From Dacryopinax spathularia (Eukaryota > Basidiomycota > Dacrymycetes > Dacrymycetales > Dacrymycetaceae), in NCBI GenBank assembly GCA_037974965.1, contig JBBPFI010000001.1:372001-436000 (forward strand): a stretch of DNA of 64,000 nucleotides. Direction: 5' to 3'. A model generated the notes under the pieces. The model was not told the origin of the DNA. It saw only the letters and a list, made by a program, of their open reading frames with translations, and did not search any database. Below are positions 22,759 to 33,793 of the stretch, in pieces. The stretch's first letter is position 1. Each line of letters starts with the position of its first letter. Made by a program: the position numbers and the translations under genes.

Positions 22759-23462
22759 TTATTTCTTGCCTCCGTGGACCGGCGCCGGCTTGGTATGGGC
22801 ATGTCCCTCCGGCGGGGCAGGGTGGCCTGCCTTCTTCTTCTCCTCTTCCGCCTTCTTCTTCTCTGCCTCCTCCTCCGCCTCCTTCTTCTCTTCCTCCTCT
22901 GCTTCCTTGATAGCTTCCTCATAAATCTTCTCCTCCACCTCCCGCTTGGTCAGCTTGTTGCGATACTTGAGAGGCTCGCGCCCTTTCAATGCCGAAACGA
23001 CGCGCTTCTGTTCTTCACGGTATTTATTATAGTGCTGCGGGTCCTTGGCAAGGCCATCTTCATAGCGCGTCTGCACCTTGGGATCGGAGAACCGGACAAA
23101 GGCGCCGTGCACTGGCTGGCCATCTTTGTCAACATACGCGTGGGCCGTCGTGAGGTACTCTTTGGCCTCTTTCTCGGATTGCTCTTTAGCGGGCTTGGTG
23201 AGTGTTCCTGTCAACCGCAGAGATAGACGGTCCGTAGGATCTCCGGGACTGCCGTGCACATTGCCCCTGACAAAGCATTCAGAAACGAGGAGGAAGCATT
23301 GTCGAACAACATCACCGACCCATAGACGCCTGCGGCAACATTCTGGGCAAACCCGGCGACGTTGGCAGCCTCTATGACGTTGTCCTCCAATTCCTTAGCA
23401 GGCTTGGCCTTGCCGGTGGTGAAGGTAAACTTGAAGGGTTCGTTGACGCTGGCGTTCTGCAT
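22759..23462 (-). CDS. Orphan protein with repeat-like N-terminus and charged coiled coil
   Basis: Two exons, 23462-23320 and 23266-22759, give about 216 aa. The frames do not meet directly; a 53-nt intron (donor GTCGGT, branch-like CTGAAT, acceptor TTTGTCAG) joins VYG to GNVHGSPGDP in phase. The N-terminal half carries two related segments ending in a KPAKE motif (TTGKAKPAKELEDN and TGTLTKPAKEQSEK) around AANVAGFAQNVAAGVYG, faintly like the short amphipathic repeats of CsbD-type stress proteins. The C-terminal half is a highly charged Glu/Lys/Ala coiled coil (about 150-200) ending in HAHTKPAPVHGGKK. No signal peptide or membrane segment. I do not recognise the family and assign no function. 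Confidence 0.65.
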
Positions 23463-24484
23463 GATATGTAGGCGGGAGTCTTGAGCTTTAGGCTGGGTGG
23501 GACCGAGTGTACAACTAATGAGGACTTCTTACTGGCTTGTCTACGTCCTTAAGTACTTGCGGAGGGACTGAAGTGGCTCGATCTCTGTCATGGCCAACAC
23601 CAGCAGCTTTCTCCCACTCACAGCCTTGTGATCGGAATGATCCCACTTCACCTCCTGACCATTGACAGAGATTGCGAGCCCGCATGACAGAAGGTGAGAA
23701 ATGGTGTTGAAACAAGGGTATGAGAACCGGCGTTTCGTAGCTCTCACCTCCGAAACCTCTAAACGCTGCTTTTACAGTCACCCATCAATCGCAAACATGA
23801 CTCCCCCGCTGGTGACCGAGCGGCCCATCACTGATTGGCTTTATCAATCATCAGTAGTCCTGGGGGTTGTTGGGAAAGAGAACCCAGGAGATCAGGCTTG
23901 CTCAGGCTCAACATGAAGCGCCCGCGCTGTTGATTACCGGATCTATTTATGGGCAGAGAATCAATCGTTGATTGTGCCCGGTACGGTATGTGAGCCCGTC
24001 AGCGAAGTCCCGTCGATGTCCAGCTCAAAATCAACCGTCGCCGAAGCCTCCTGAGTTCCAGCGCGGCGAACATGCACTGATCATGCTCAGATGAACATGT
24101 ACCCCCCGGAGCCGGATCTTGGTATCTTTATCACTCCGGTGAGGACATCAACAGGGGCGTGTTCGGGAAGCCATCTTCTCGGTCTGATGATCCACAAGCT
24201 GCCATCTCCCGGTCCCCCGTTTACTGGCCGAAGTTGTCTTGGATGCACAGCTGATGAGTGTCGCAGACGCTTTCCAGCAGACATTTAGGGCCATGATTTG
24301 GCAGCAAGGGTGGGGACAGCGCCTTGCATCGAACTTTAACCTTAATCGGACTTGGGAAAGTATTTCTTCAAACAGAGCAGCCACTCTTCATTCACAGTAG
24401 CTACCCCTGTAAGGAGGCAATGCGTACTACTTGACTTTTGCTCCCTCGTGTGATGAAGCATGAGCGAAGTTCCCGATGGTGCGT
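23463..24484. other. Intergenic region between the orphan gene and kinase 2
   Basis: About 1 kb. A minus-strand frame at 23541-23747 (containing GQEVKWDHSDHKAVSGRKLL) looks faintly protein-like, but it has no partner exon and I do not recognise it. The rest shows nothing. Confidence 0.35.
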
Positions 24485-25925
24485 TCACGGACCAAGGGAC
24501 ATGGTTGACAACATTGGATCTTTGAGGAGCCCCGCGGCGGTTGCCCTGGCTTCCGGTTCCCATTGAAGCATCCTCCTCAAGAACACCACAAAATCCCTCT
24601 TTGTTTCTCCACTCAATCGGGTGATGCTATCTTCTAGGGAGACAGACGGAACGAGTCTTCGGACCTCGCTAAGGAGCACACCTTCGTTCGTAAACACCAT
24701 GAGTTAATAATAGAGTATCGAATCGACACTTGCCATTCTCGTCGAAAAAGTCCCTGCTGTGCTCTCCAAGCTTGGCGAACGATGCGGGCGGCTCTCCCAA
24801 CAAGCCGATTAGCTTTGCAACGTGACAGCGTTCGGAGTAAACCCCATCTTCACCAATGCCGTCGCAAAGCGGCTTGTTTTCCAACAGCTCGAAACTCTGC
24901 ATACAGGGTTAGAATTGGACTCGTGCAACGTAGCAGGGGAGCGATTATAGGCGAATGACGTACCATGGCAGCCGCGCTCCATATATCCGCTGGATAATAC
25001 CAGGCCTGCCCTAACACAACTTCAGGGGCTCGGTATGATGCTAGTTGTATGGTGTGGCCGTAACGCAGCCCGTCCCGGCACGAGACAGCCAGATCAAAAT
25101 CCGTAAGCTTGGGGAGGCCCAATCGTCCCTGGGGAAAGCCGAAGCTCGGGCGAGACTCATATATGATTCGATCTGAGAGTATCTTCCTTGGAGGAGGCAA
25201 CTCTCTCTCCTGCTTCTCGAGTTTTGCCCAGTCGAAATTCTTTTCAAATGCGACGAGAATATTCTCGGGCTTGATATCTGCTCATAGTTAACGGTAGTGC
25301 CACACCTGTGTGTCGCAGGCTCACCGGTATGGACCATTTGACACTCATCGTGTAAATAGCTCAAGGCCAGGAGCAACGCCTTCAGGTGCGCCCGAAGAGG
25401 AGGAAGCGTATAGCAACAATCCACCAACCTCTTTTGAAGTACATTCAATGGTTCCCGCAACGGTGGAAAGACCAGACACGTGTGGCTCCCAAAGGGGCTT
25501 TGCACTTCGAAAGAGTGGAGCAACAGGCGTATGTACTGGATGCCGGGGTGGGTTGGGTTCGCAGCCGCGATATCTTCTAGCAGATCTCGTTCGAGGCCAG
25601 GATCGGCATGATTAGCTGCGCAGATCTTGATTGCCACATAATGATGTCCACTCTCCGAGCTGAAACAACCAGTCAGCGAGACTACTGCGAGCACGCAACA
25701 GCGTGTACCGTACGATTGTAGGTCCTTCGCCAACCAAACGGTCGCCAAGCTTCCCCATCCAAGCTTGAGAAAGAGGCGATACCGTGATCCGAGAACCTCG
25801 CCCAAGCGAGCGGGATAGAACTCGATCGATTCCTTCAGAAGGATGTGCTCCTCCTCGAACATGTCGTCGGCAGCAATCAAAAGGGGTTCTGCAGCCGTGG
25901 TTTTCGTATCATCCTCAACCGACAT
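24485..25925 (-). CDS. SRPK-like protein kinase 2
   Basis: Five exons, read 25925-25714, 25659-25325, 25277-24964, 24896-24734, 24681-24485, encode about 406 aa. SRPK-type features: FYPARLGEVLGSRYRLFLKL, GWGSLATVWLAKD, ATP-lysine in YVAIKIC, catalytic loop restored across an intron as VHTDIKPENILVAFE, LTDFDLAV at the DFG position (DFD), SYRAPEVVLGQ and ADIWSAAAM. The spacer insert of SR-protein kinases is absent. All catalytic residues except the DFG glycine are present, so activity is plausible; the substrate is unknown. The last intron is best explained with a GC donor (G|GCAAGT). The paralogue has GT at the same site and the same 163-nt preceding exon. ATG 25925 is chosen because it matches the paralogue; an in-frame ATG 16 codons upstream (25973) is possible. 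Confidence 0.85.
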
Positions 25926-26299
25926 GCTGGACGAACAGAAGCGCGGAATGTATATCAGCGAGCAGGAGAACAAGGTAGCCGTATAGGGGTAACGCGGCCA
26001 TTGTCAATGCGGCGATGTCTTGCAACTGTTGAACGAGGTCCTGCGGTTCCCCAGTCTTCCGATGCAACACGAAACAACCTTCTGTCTCCGCCTTCTTGCC
26101 CTCGGCAACATTTGCAAGCGGGTTCGCCTGCACCCGAGGGATGGACCTTGGGTGAAATCTGGAATGCATTGTTACAGCATCAATTTACTCTACGATTTAA
26201 ACTATGAACCAGAATTACTCGAACATACAAAGAAGGGAAGAATAGAAACGAACGGCTCCATGCAATAACAACAATAAACAGGGAGCGAAACACCCACGT
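25926..26299. other. Intergenic region between kinase 2 promoter and RAD16 3' end
   Basis: No gene seen; AT-richer toward RAD16, fitting a 3' UTR. Confidence 0.5.
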
Positions 26300-29200
26300 T
26301 TACAAACGGAATAAAAAGCCAAGGTCTTCCGGCGTCAGACGACCCATTGCGGAGTCGTCTCTTTGAAGTGTCGCATCAACCATGGCGGACTTCTTTTCTT
26401 GGAGCTGGACGATACGGCTCTCAATGCTGTCCTCTATCACGAGCTTGATTGCTTGCACCGGGCGGTGCTGACCCAGCCGATGGATGCGGTCCATAGCTTG
26501 GTATTCGACAGCCGGGTTCCACCAGCTATCCATGAGGTACACCCGAGAGGCCTAATGGGAATGATCAGTTCTGTATCGCACCCGACAAAAGGAGCGACAC
26601 ATACCTCGGTCAAGTTGAGAGCCACACCTCCGGCTTTCAAAGAGACAAGGAAGACAGTAACATTCACGTTGTTCACTAGGATGAAATCAGGATCGAACGT
26701 CCCTTGATGCCTTGGATGACTTACTGAAGTGTTGAATGGTGGCGTCTCTTGCTTGCGGGCTCATGGTACCTTCCAACCGGCAGACAGTGAAACCAGCACG
26801 TTGCAAGCGGAAGTTGATAAGGTCCAAGAAGTTGACAAACTGGCTGAATACGATGCTTTTGGTGGTCGCGTCTTGCTTGCGGAGGTTGCTCAGCTCCTCG
26901 ACAAGAGCCTCAATCTTCGACGAGGAGCGCCATTCGTCAACATCAAGACGACCGAGGATGCCCTGTCTAGCTTTCGAATTCGCCTCGGCTTCGTCTTCAA
27001 GGGCGGGAGCCTCAAGATCGATGGAGAGAGGGACGTGACAAACAGGACAATGAGGCTGATGCTCGACAGAGGTGTTGAGGTATTGCTTGATGCATTCGCG
27101 ATCGAAGATATGGTTGCAGCGGGATTTGATGGCATCCTCTGCAATATCGTTGCAAAGACGGCAGACGGTTGCTTCGACGATATCACCAGAAAAGGCTTTA
27201 TTCGTCTTGCTTTTCAAGACAAGATCAGGCTGTCATCCGTCAGCCGGTTGCCTATGATAAGCAGCATATATGCTCACATGACAAGCCATTTGTCTCATGC
27301 GCGTGATCAAGCTGAAGATATTGCTGTAGTCTGTTTTCCACGTAAGCTTTAGCTTAGGCCTGACCGAACGTGATACTCACTGTTCAACAAGGTACCCTGA
27401 TCGACGTAGGTGGAGAACTGCCTCTTCGCGTCTGTGAACAACGAAACATACAACTCCTTCTCCTCAGGCGAGAAATAGTCCCTGCGGACGATGACGGTCC
27501 GAGGCGGCAAGCCAAGATCGTCAGCCCGTTCCAATTTCGTGCGGCGAAGCATCATTCGATCCAACAAGATCTTGAGCTTCTTGAACGCGACTCTGCCGAC
27601 GCCGACCATGCCATATCTCTGTATGGGCGAGAGAATTTCGTTGTTCCAGAAGCAAGTGTGGCTCATGGGACTGTGGCCACACTGGTCGCATGTTCGGCGG
27701 TCCGTAAACTTCCAGTGAAGAGACTTGCAGTCACAGCGCATGCAGAAGTAATGAGAGAATGGCTCGCCACCCAGGAACCTGACCCAAAATCAGCCAGGAT
27801 GCGCAGCGAAGTTATGACGGTAGCGTACCGAACCAAGCTGTACAATTCGCCGACACGATTTTGAAGAGGAGTACCCGACAAACACCATTTGTAGTCGCTC
27901 TGCAGCTCGAACGCGCCCTTCGCCGTGTTCGTGGCACGCTCCTTGATGTTGTGAGCTTCGTCGAGCTACGATTGAATCAGCATACGAGCCACGTAATGAT
28001 GTGTTCCCACTCACGATGACCCTCTTCCACTTGATCTGGTGCATCGCGCTGAGCTCCTTGACGATCTTCCCCTGCCTCTTGAATCCGCTCTGCTGCTTGC
28101 GATAGCACGACTCCAGCACAGCATATGTTGTCAGGACAACATCGTACTTCTGGAGCTCTTTTACGTCGTTCGACCTCGAGGCACCGTGCCAAATACAGAC
28201 CTTGAAGTCTTCCGTGTTCGCCTCGATTTCGTTGCGCCACTGCATAATGGCGACAGTAGGAGCAACGACGAGGTTGGGCTTCCGCCGGTCGTGTACGAGA
28301 AGAGCGATGGTCTGAATGGTCTTGCCCATGCCCATCTCGTCGGCAAGCATGCCGCCTTTCCAGGGGCCTTGCTCTTGCTTGAGCATCCAATACAGACTCT
28401 CCTGCTGGAAAGGCAGCAGGTTGACTTTAAGCGACTTTGGTTGAGGAGCACGTTCAGGAACGATGATCGGGATGGAAGCGGCGAGATCACCCCAGCAATC
28501 CTGCAGCTCGGGATGATGCATCTTCAGAGCGATGGAATTCCGCTCGGCGTGGGTGAGGCGCTTGCGCCCGAGTTTCTTTGTAAGAAGCTTCTCTTCCCTC
28601 CGTCGCAAGTAACGATCTTCGGGCAATTCGCGCCTGGCGACGCCCTCCACCCTCATGTACTCCCAATCGGCAGCCCGTGCAATGCCTCGGCTCTCAACTC
28701 GGATCGGGTCTTGCTCCAGTTGTTCCTGGTTCTCTGTCTCACTATCGTCCTCATCTTCGTCGTCGTCGTCCACCCTTCCGAACTCCAAGAGAAGCTTCTT
28801 GTCGAAATCGCGATTGGCGCTCTTTTCTTCCTGACTAGGTTTGTTGGATGACCTGACGCTTTTCCGTACGGCTTGCTGCAGAGCCAATGCTTCCTCCTCA
28901 CTATCTTCGGCGAAGTCGTTTCCAACGTATTCGCTCTCCGACGGATCGGTCAAGTCGCTCTCCTCGACATCAGGATCCACAGCGGCCTTGCCCTTTCCTT
29001 TCGTTTGAGAAAGCCGCTCGGGTTTCCATTCGTCCGCAGAATCTTCATCGGAGGACTCCTCGGCCATGACAGAAGAAGCGTCCGAGATAGGGTCGTCATC
29101 GGAGACGGGTTCTGCCTTGGCTTTGCCTCGTCCGCGGCCCCTTGCGGGAGCCTTTCCTTTGCCTTTTGCAGGCGCTTTGGGCTCCTCGGCTTCGGTCTTC

Positions 29201-29648
29201 ACAATCTGCAGGCAGGTCAATGGGAATGCGGAGAGATCTTAGCGCATATACCCACCCGAGAAGGGCGCCTTCTGAGCGGGATCTCCACAACCACTTCAGT
29301 CTTCACGCGCTTGCTTCTCCTTCTCGACGTAGTTGTGGCAACTTCGACGACCTCCTCGTCCTCCTCGACCACAATACCAGCATCCTCGTCTATATCGATC
29401 ACGCTCTCGTCCAGTTCTTCCGCCTTGCGTTTTCCACGCTGCACACTCTCCAGGTTGATAGCGTTCAGGTCAAGCGTTCCTGCCGATTTACCGAAGCCCT
29501 TGACGCTGCCCGAGGGCGTGATCGACGCGGCCGTTGCCGGTGTAGACACAAGCGTGGACGACGACGCGCGAGTGGAGACCGATCGAGCAGGTGTAACGGT
29601 GTCTACCTGCATGTTGGCAGCAGACGATCGGCGGCGTGTCATGACCAT
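26300..29648 (-). CDS. RAD16: DNA repair helicase/ubiquitin ligase Rad16
   Basis: SNF2-family ATPase of global-genome nucleotide excision repair, acting with Rad7. Eight exons, read 29648-29256, 29205-28015, 27965-27829, 27778-27381, 27330-27278 (53 nt), 27229-26725, 26675-26605, 26551-26300, give about 999 aa. The N-terminal ~290 residues are acidic and basic low-complexity. Then come Walker [13 protein letters not shown], the DEAH box [29 protein letters not shown], a zinc-binding insert ([18 protein letters not shown]), a C3HC4 RING finger ([28 protein letters not shown]), and helicase C with [28 protein letters not shown] and [13 protein letters not shown]. The RING inside a SNF2 core is diagnostic. 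Two introns carry the CATATATGC/TATATGCGC motif. Confidence 0.95.
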
Positions 29649-30414
29649 GTTGGGCAAGCCTGTTTTGCTGGCAAGAGGGAAGAGAAGAGGGGAAAGGTGG
29701 CAAGAGGCGAGTGGGAGGGAGGAGGAGGGGGACGAGGAGTAGGAGGAAAGGCCGAGTTCGCTTGTCGCCTCTCTCACCCCACAGAGGCGCGGGAACAGGC
29801 ACTTCGGTCAGAGATGGAGGCGGAGACGCGTCAAAGGGACCAAATTTCACACATTGCGATCGGTGGTTACGTGACTGTGCCGGTTGAACCCTATCGGGTC
29901 ATCGTAGGAACCTTGTGCATTTCCGTATCTTTTGTATACAAGCAATAACTGTGGGCAGAAAAATCACACTTTGAGCTGGCTGATAACCCAAGTTACAGGA
30001 ACAGTGCAGAGCTATCGGTCTATGAGTGGAAATTTGTCTAGTTTCGGCAGCGCTCCGCTTTGTGCCGTCCCCTAGTTGAACCCGACCGGCCACTCGGCTA
30101 ATTCCCAGACATCCGCTTCCGGACGCGTCGATGACTCGCTCAGCCTGCAACCACCATATCCGCGGCGTGCCGATGCAGAATCGGGACATCCTGAGTAATT
30201 AGATTGCTAATGAGCAAGCGGTCCCTTCGTCGTTAATATACAGCAAGGTAGATCATGAGGATGAACAAGGCATGTGATGAGAGAGAATCATTGCGCTGAT
30301 GAAGAGAAAGATAACCGGAGAAAGGAGTGTCGGGATTGTCGTTGCGCCATGCCGTAGAGAGCGGAAGAATGCGAGCAGGCCGCAGGAAGAAAGATTGGAT
30401 AGCTGATATCGAGT
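29649..30414. other. Intergenic region between RAD16 promoter and PNUTS 3' end
   Basis: 766 bp with no supportable gene. Confidence 0.5.
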
Positions 30415-33400
30415 CTATGCGTCGACGTGAAGGAAATCGCAGTCGTCACCATTCCGGCACCTAAATTCCCAATTCAGTTCACGCTGTTTCTCACGCGGAT
30501 GGATTCGACTACTACTTGCCTTCCTTGTTGGTAAAACTGACAAGGGATTCGTCTGTGCGGCTTCTGATGTGGCCTCCCGGGACCACCTCGGCCGCCTCTT
30601 GCCTGCCCACGGCCACGACTGTTCCAACCTTGATCAGACTGTCCTCTATTAAAGCCATTATTGTCTGCCTGGCCGTACCCTCCCTCATTAAATGCTCCAC
30701 CTCCCCAACCCGCAGCCTGATTTCCGCCTTGATTCCAATCACTCCCGCCAACGTGCGTCTGCTGATCTCCCATCCCTGGCGGTTGCGGGGGCGGCGTAGG
30801 AGTAGAAGTCATACCCGCCTGCGCGAGTATACTGGCTAACCGCGCAGTATCTATGCCAAGATTGGCCAACGTATTGGCAGGGGGCACCGCTGCAGCTGAG
30901 GCTGGCTGCTGCGTGGAGGCCTGGGACGGCTCGTGCATACCACCGCTGATCTGTTTCAACAAATCCGCAACATTAGGCACGCTCTTAGCAGCAGAGTCGT
31001 CCTCGTCGCCCTCAGGTTCCACGTCAAGCATGTTGGGTGGCACCTTTAAGTGTTGCACATTTGCATCATCAGGTGTGGCAGTCGGCACATTTGCAGGTTC
31101 TTGAGGGCTGTCCGGGATCGAGTCCGGTAGGTCATAGTTTGCCGGTTCAACGCTGCTCTCCCGAACATCTTGCGCGGTTTTCTCTTGGCTAGCCGTACCC
31201 CTCTCGTAGAACATGTCCGGAGGATCGTTGGGAAACTCGATTTCTACGAAATCATCAGTCATAGGGACCAGGGGTGAAAATAGGCACCAACCTTCGGGCT
31301 CGTACCAATCAATCTCCTCATCAAATATCGCATGCGCGAGCGCGCGCCCTTCCGCCCTATCCAAGTCTCTTGCGCTCTCATGATGTTCCGGAGGGTATTC
31401 ATCATCATCGTACACAGCAGGCTCGATCATCTTGATTTGTCGCAAATTGTCTCCTGCGGCGAAAGTAACGCTCTTCTTCTTCTTTGGTGCTTTCGCCGGC
31501 TCCGGAGGTGCGGCCGATCCATCCCTCCCGTCCGATTTGCCTTCCACGGGTGGAGTACTCTTGTCGCCAATACCGCTTTTCTTGTTGAGGGATTTCAAAG
31601 CCTCCTGGAAAGCGTCGGCGTTGTTCACAGCAACCTTCGGCTTCTCAGCAGCGGCGCCGTCCTTGGTCAGATCGGTTACAGATGTGACAGCCGATGTCTT
31701 CTTGAAACTCGGCAGCCTCGATTTTGGCTTAGAAGTGGTGAAGAAGCCGGAGTCGCCAGTCGCACCCTTCACAGTCGTTGTCGCCGTGGTCGTCGTCGTC
31801 GTGGGTTTCGGCTTGTTGACTGTGACCGTCTTCGTTACTGCAGCAGTCGGCTTCTTGACCGAAACCGGACCAGCTGTAACAGGTTTTGAGCTGCTCGCGA
31901 CGGTCTGTTCGACCTTCCGCTTTTTCCTTGCCTCTAGATATGGAAGCCACGTGTTAGCTAATGCGGCATATATTTAGCACACGGACGTGACGCACCCTCT
32001 GCTGTGACGGCTACGCGCTTCTTGGCGCTATCGCCCAGCGGCGTGGACTCCTTATCCGAGTCCTTGTTTCCAGAGGCGAGATGTTTTGTAATCTCCTCTT
32101 TCCAGCGCGTTTCCAGTTTTTGGGCAACATCCTTGATGGCTGCAGATGACGGGGCACAAGTTAGCTACTATTCTTTGCAAAGCGCAGAATTGTGTATCTA
32201 GATGAAGGACATTCCGAGCACAACATATGCCATGCGCGCTCAGCCTTGGAGCAAACCCCGATTTCCCAGAAAGATCTCCCGCAAAGCAGTATTTTGGCAT
32301 GGAAGGACAGAACTTACCAGTTGTGGGAGACGCCTTGACTGCACGCCTGACCGACTGACCGATCTTGGTCGTTCGTAGGGCGTCAATCGTCATTGGGATT
32401 CGCTCGATCACCTGAGATGAGGTCAGAAACATCCCACAAGGACAATCGGTAGTATAACGCACTTGTAATAACGGCATCATGACCTCTGCGCGCGGCCTCT
32501 CGTCATTCAACACATCATCCAGCCATCCCTTCAGCATCTCCACAGCATTCTTGTCCTTGGCCCACGCTTTCCAAAACCGTTCCGGCGCATGCTCCCTCAA
32601 CGTCCTCAAGACCTTCAGACGCGTCTCCAGGTCTGGCGGATCGGTCTTCTTGCCCGTTAGCTGGATCAAGAGTTGGCTGGCAACTGCGCTGGGGTTCTGA
32701 TCTAGTTTTTCGGGGGAGAGAAGCGGGTCAAGTCCGGAATGAGAGGATTTTGATGATGAAGAGGCACTCTTGCTGGTCTGTTGGGACGGCCGGCGCGGCA
32801 TTGAGCTGGACGCGGGAGGCGAAGCCGTGGCGGATACACCGTGGGTTTGTAGGAGCGGTTGGGGAGATAATGAGTCGGGTAGATGAATGGTTCGTGGATT
32901 GGCAAGTTGTGGTCGCGGATGCAGCATTTCCGGTGATATTGTATGCTGCGATTGTTGCTGTTGCTGCGAAGGCTGAGAGGAGAAAGATGGAGCCGCCGTC
33001 GGGTTCATGACAAGCGAAGGACTAGATGCGAGGAATCAGCTGCGCTAACTCTTTGAACTAGAATTGGACGTACTCTAGCATCATGCTATCAGAGGACCCA
33101 GCATCTCCCAATCCAAACGCGCCCCAAGCCTGATCGGCCCCATTCGTCATTGGGAATGGATATGTGTAGCCAGCCGGTAGTTGGCTGAACTGGGCAGGTT
33201 GCCCATTTTGCATCTGATATTGCTGTTGTGGTTGGACCTGGGACGCATTGGCTTGCTGAGGTTGCGCTGGTGGAGGAGACGCGTAGGTGGGCTGTAGAAA
33301 GTGCATATACGCGTCTTTCGCCGAGTTGGGCGAGAGAGTGGCCAAATACTGTTGGAATGCGTGGGGTGAGAGAATCTGCTGGGCCTGCGATGGGGTTGGA

Positions 33401-33793
33401 TTACTCGGACCTGCTGTAAGGGAGTCAATCATGCGCGAATCTGGAGATGCCAATCGGCGTACCTTGTTGGGGCTCATCACCCGGAAATCCCTCTTGCAGC
33501 GCCGCCATGATCTGATCATAATCCTCCGAAACAATGGGCGGAGAGATATGTTGCTGCACCTGGTTGGTCGCCGGTGCCGGGTACATGCCGAATTGCTGAA
33601 ACTCTTGACCATACTGCATACCATTCGGTGTTGATGTCTGGGAGCCCTGCGGTTGCGGAGAATGCGGCTGGAATCCATACGCAGCTTGCTGTCCCGGTGA
33701 AAGGTAGTGGCCATATGCGCCAGGCTGTTGCTGGTCTTGCTGTGGCTGAGGCGACCATTGCTGTTGCCAGCCTTGAGACGTCGTCTGGTCCAT
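30415..33793 (-). CDS. PNUTS: PNUTS-like PP1 regulatory subunit (LW domain, RVxF, CCCH finger)
   Basis: Seven exons, read 33793-33463, 33413-33074, 33021-32463, 32411-32318, 32139-31996, 31933-30520, 30460-30415, give up to about 975 aa. The Q/P-rich, prion-like N-terminus (about 1-310) is followed by a TFIIS N-terminal (LW) type domain (SAVASQLLIQLTGKK..FWKAWAKDKNAVEMLKGWLDD..VMMPLLQVIERIPMT). Near residue 640 is a consensus PP1-docking motif, KKKKSVTFAAGDNLRQIK. The C-terminus is RGG-rich and ends in one CCCH zinc finger, CQFYQQGRCRNGDDCDFLH. The order matches animal PNUTS, a nuclear PP1 targeting subunit of transcription termination; fission yeast Ppn1 is the nearest fungal analogue. The last intron requires a GC donor (AG|GCAAGT). 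A 48-nt stop-free intron candidate (31244-31291) may be retained or removed. Confidence 0.82.

Noticed and set aside
23250-23330. Apparent frameshift in the orphan coiled-coil gene
   Set aside because: A 53-nt intron with good acceptor and branch-like sequence joins the two frames exactly in phase, so no mutation is needed.
27977-28390. 137-codon minus frame inside RAD16
   Set aside because: It is a shadow of the RAD16 helicase frame, which has all conserved motifs in the adjacent reading frame.
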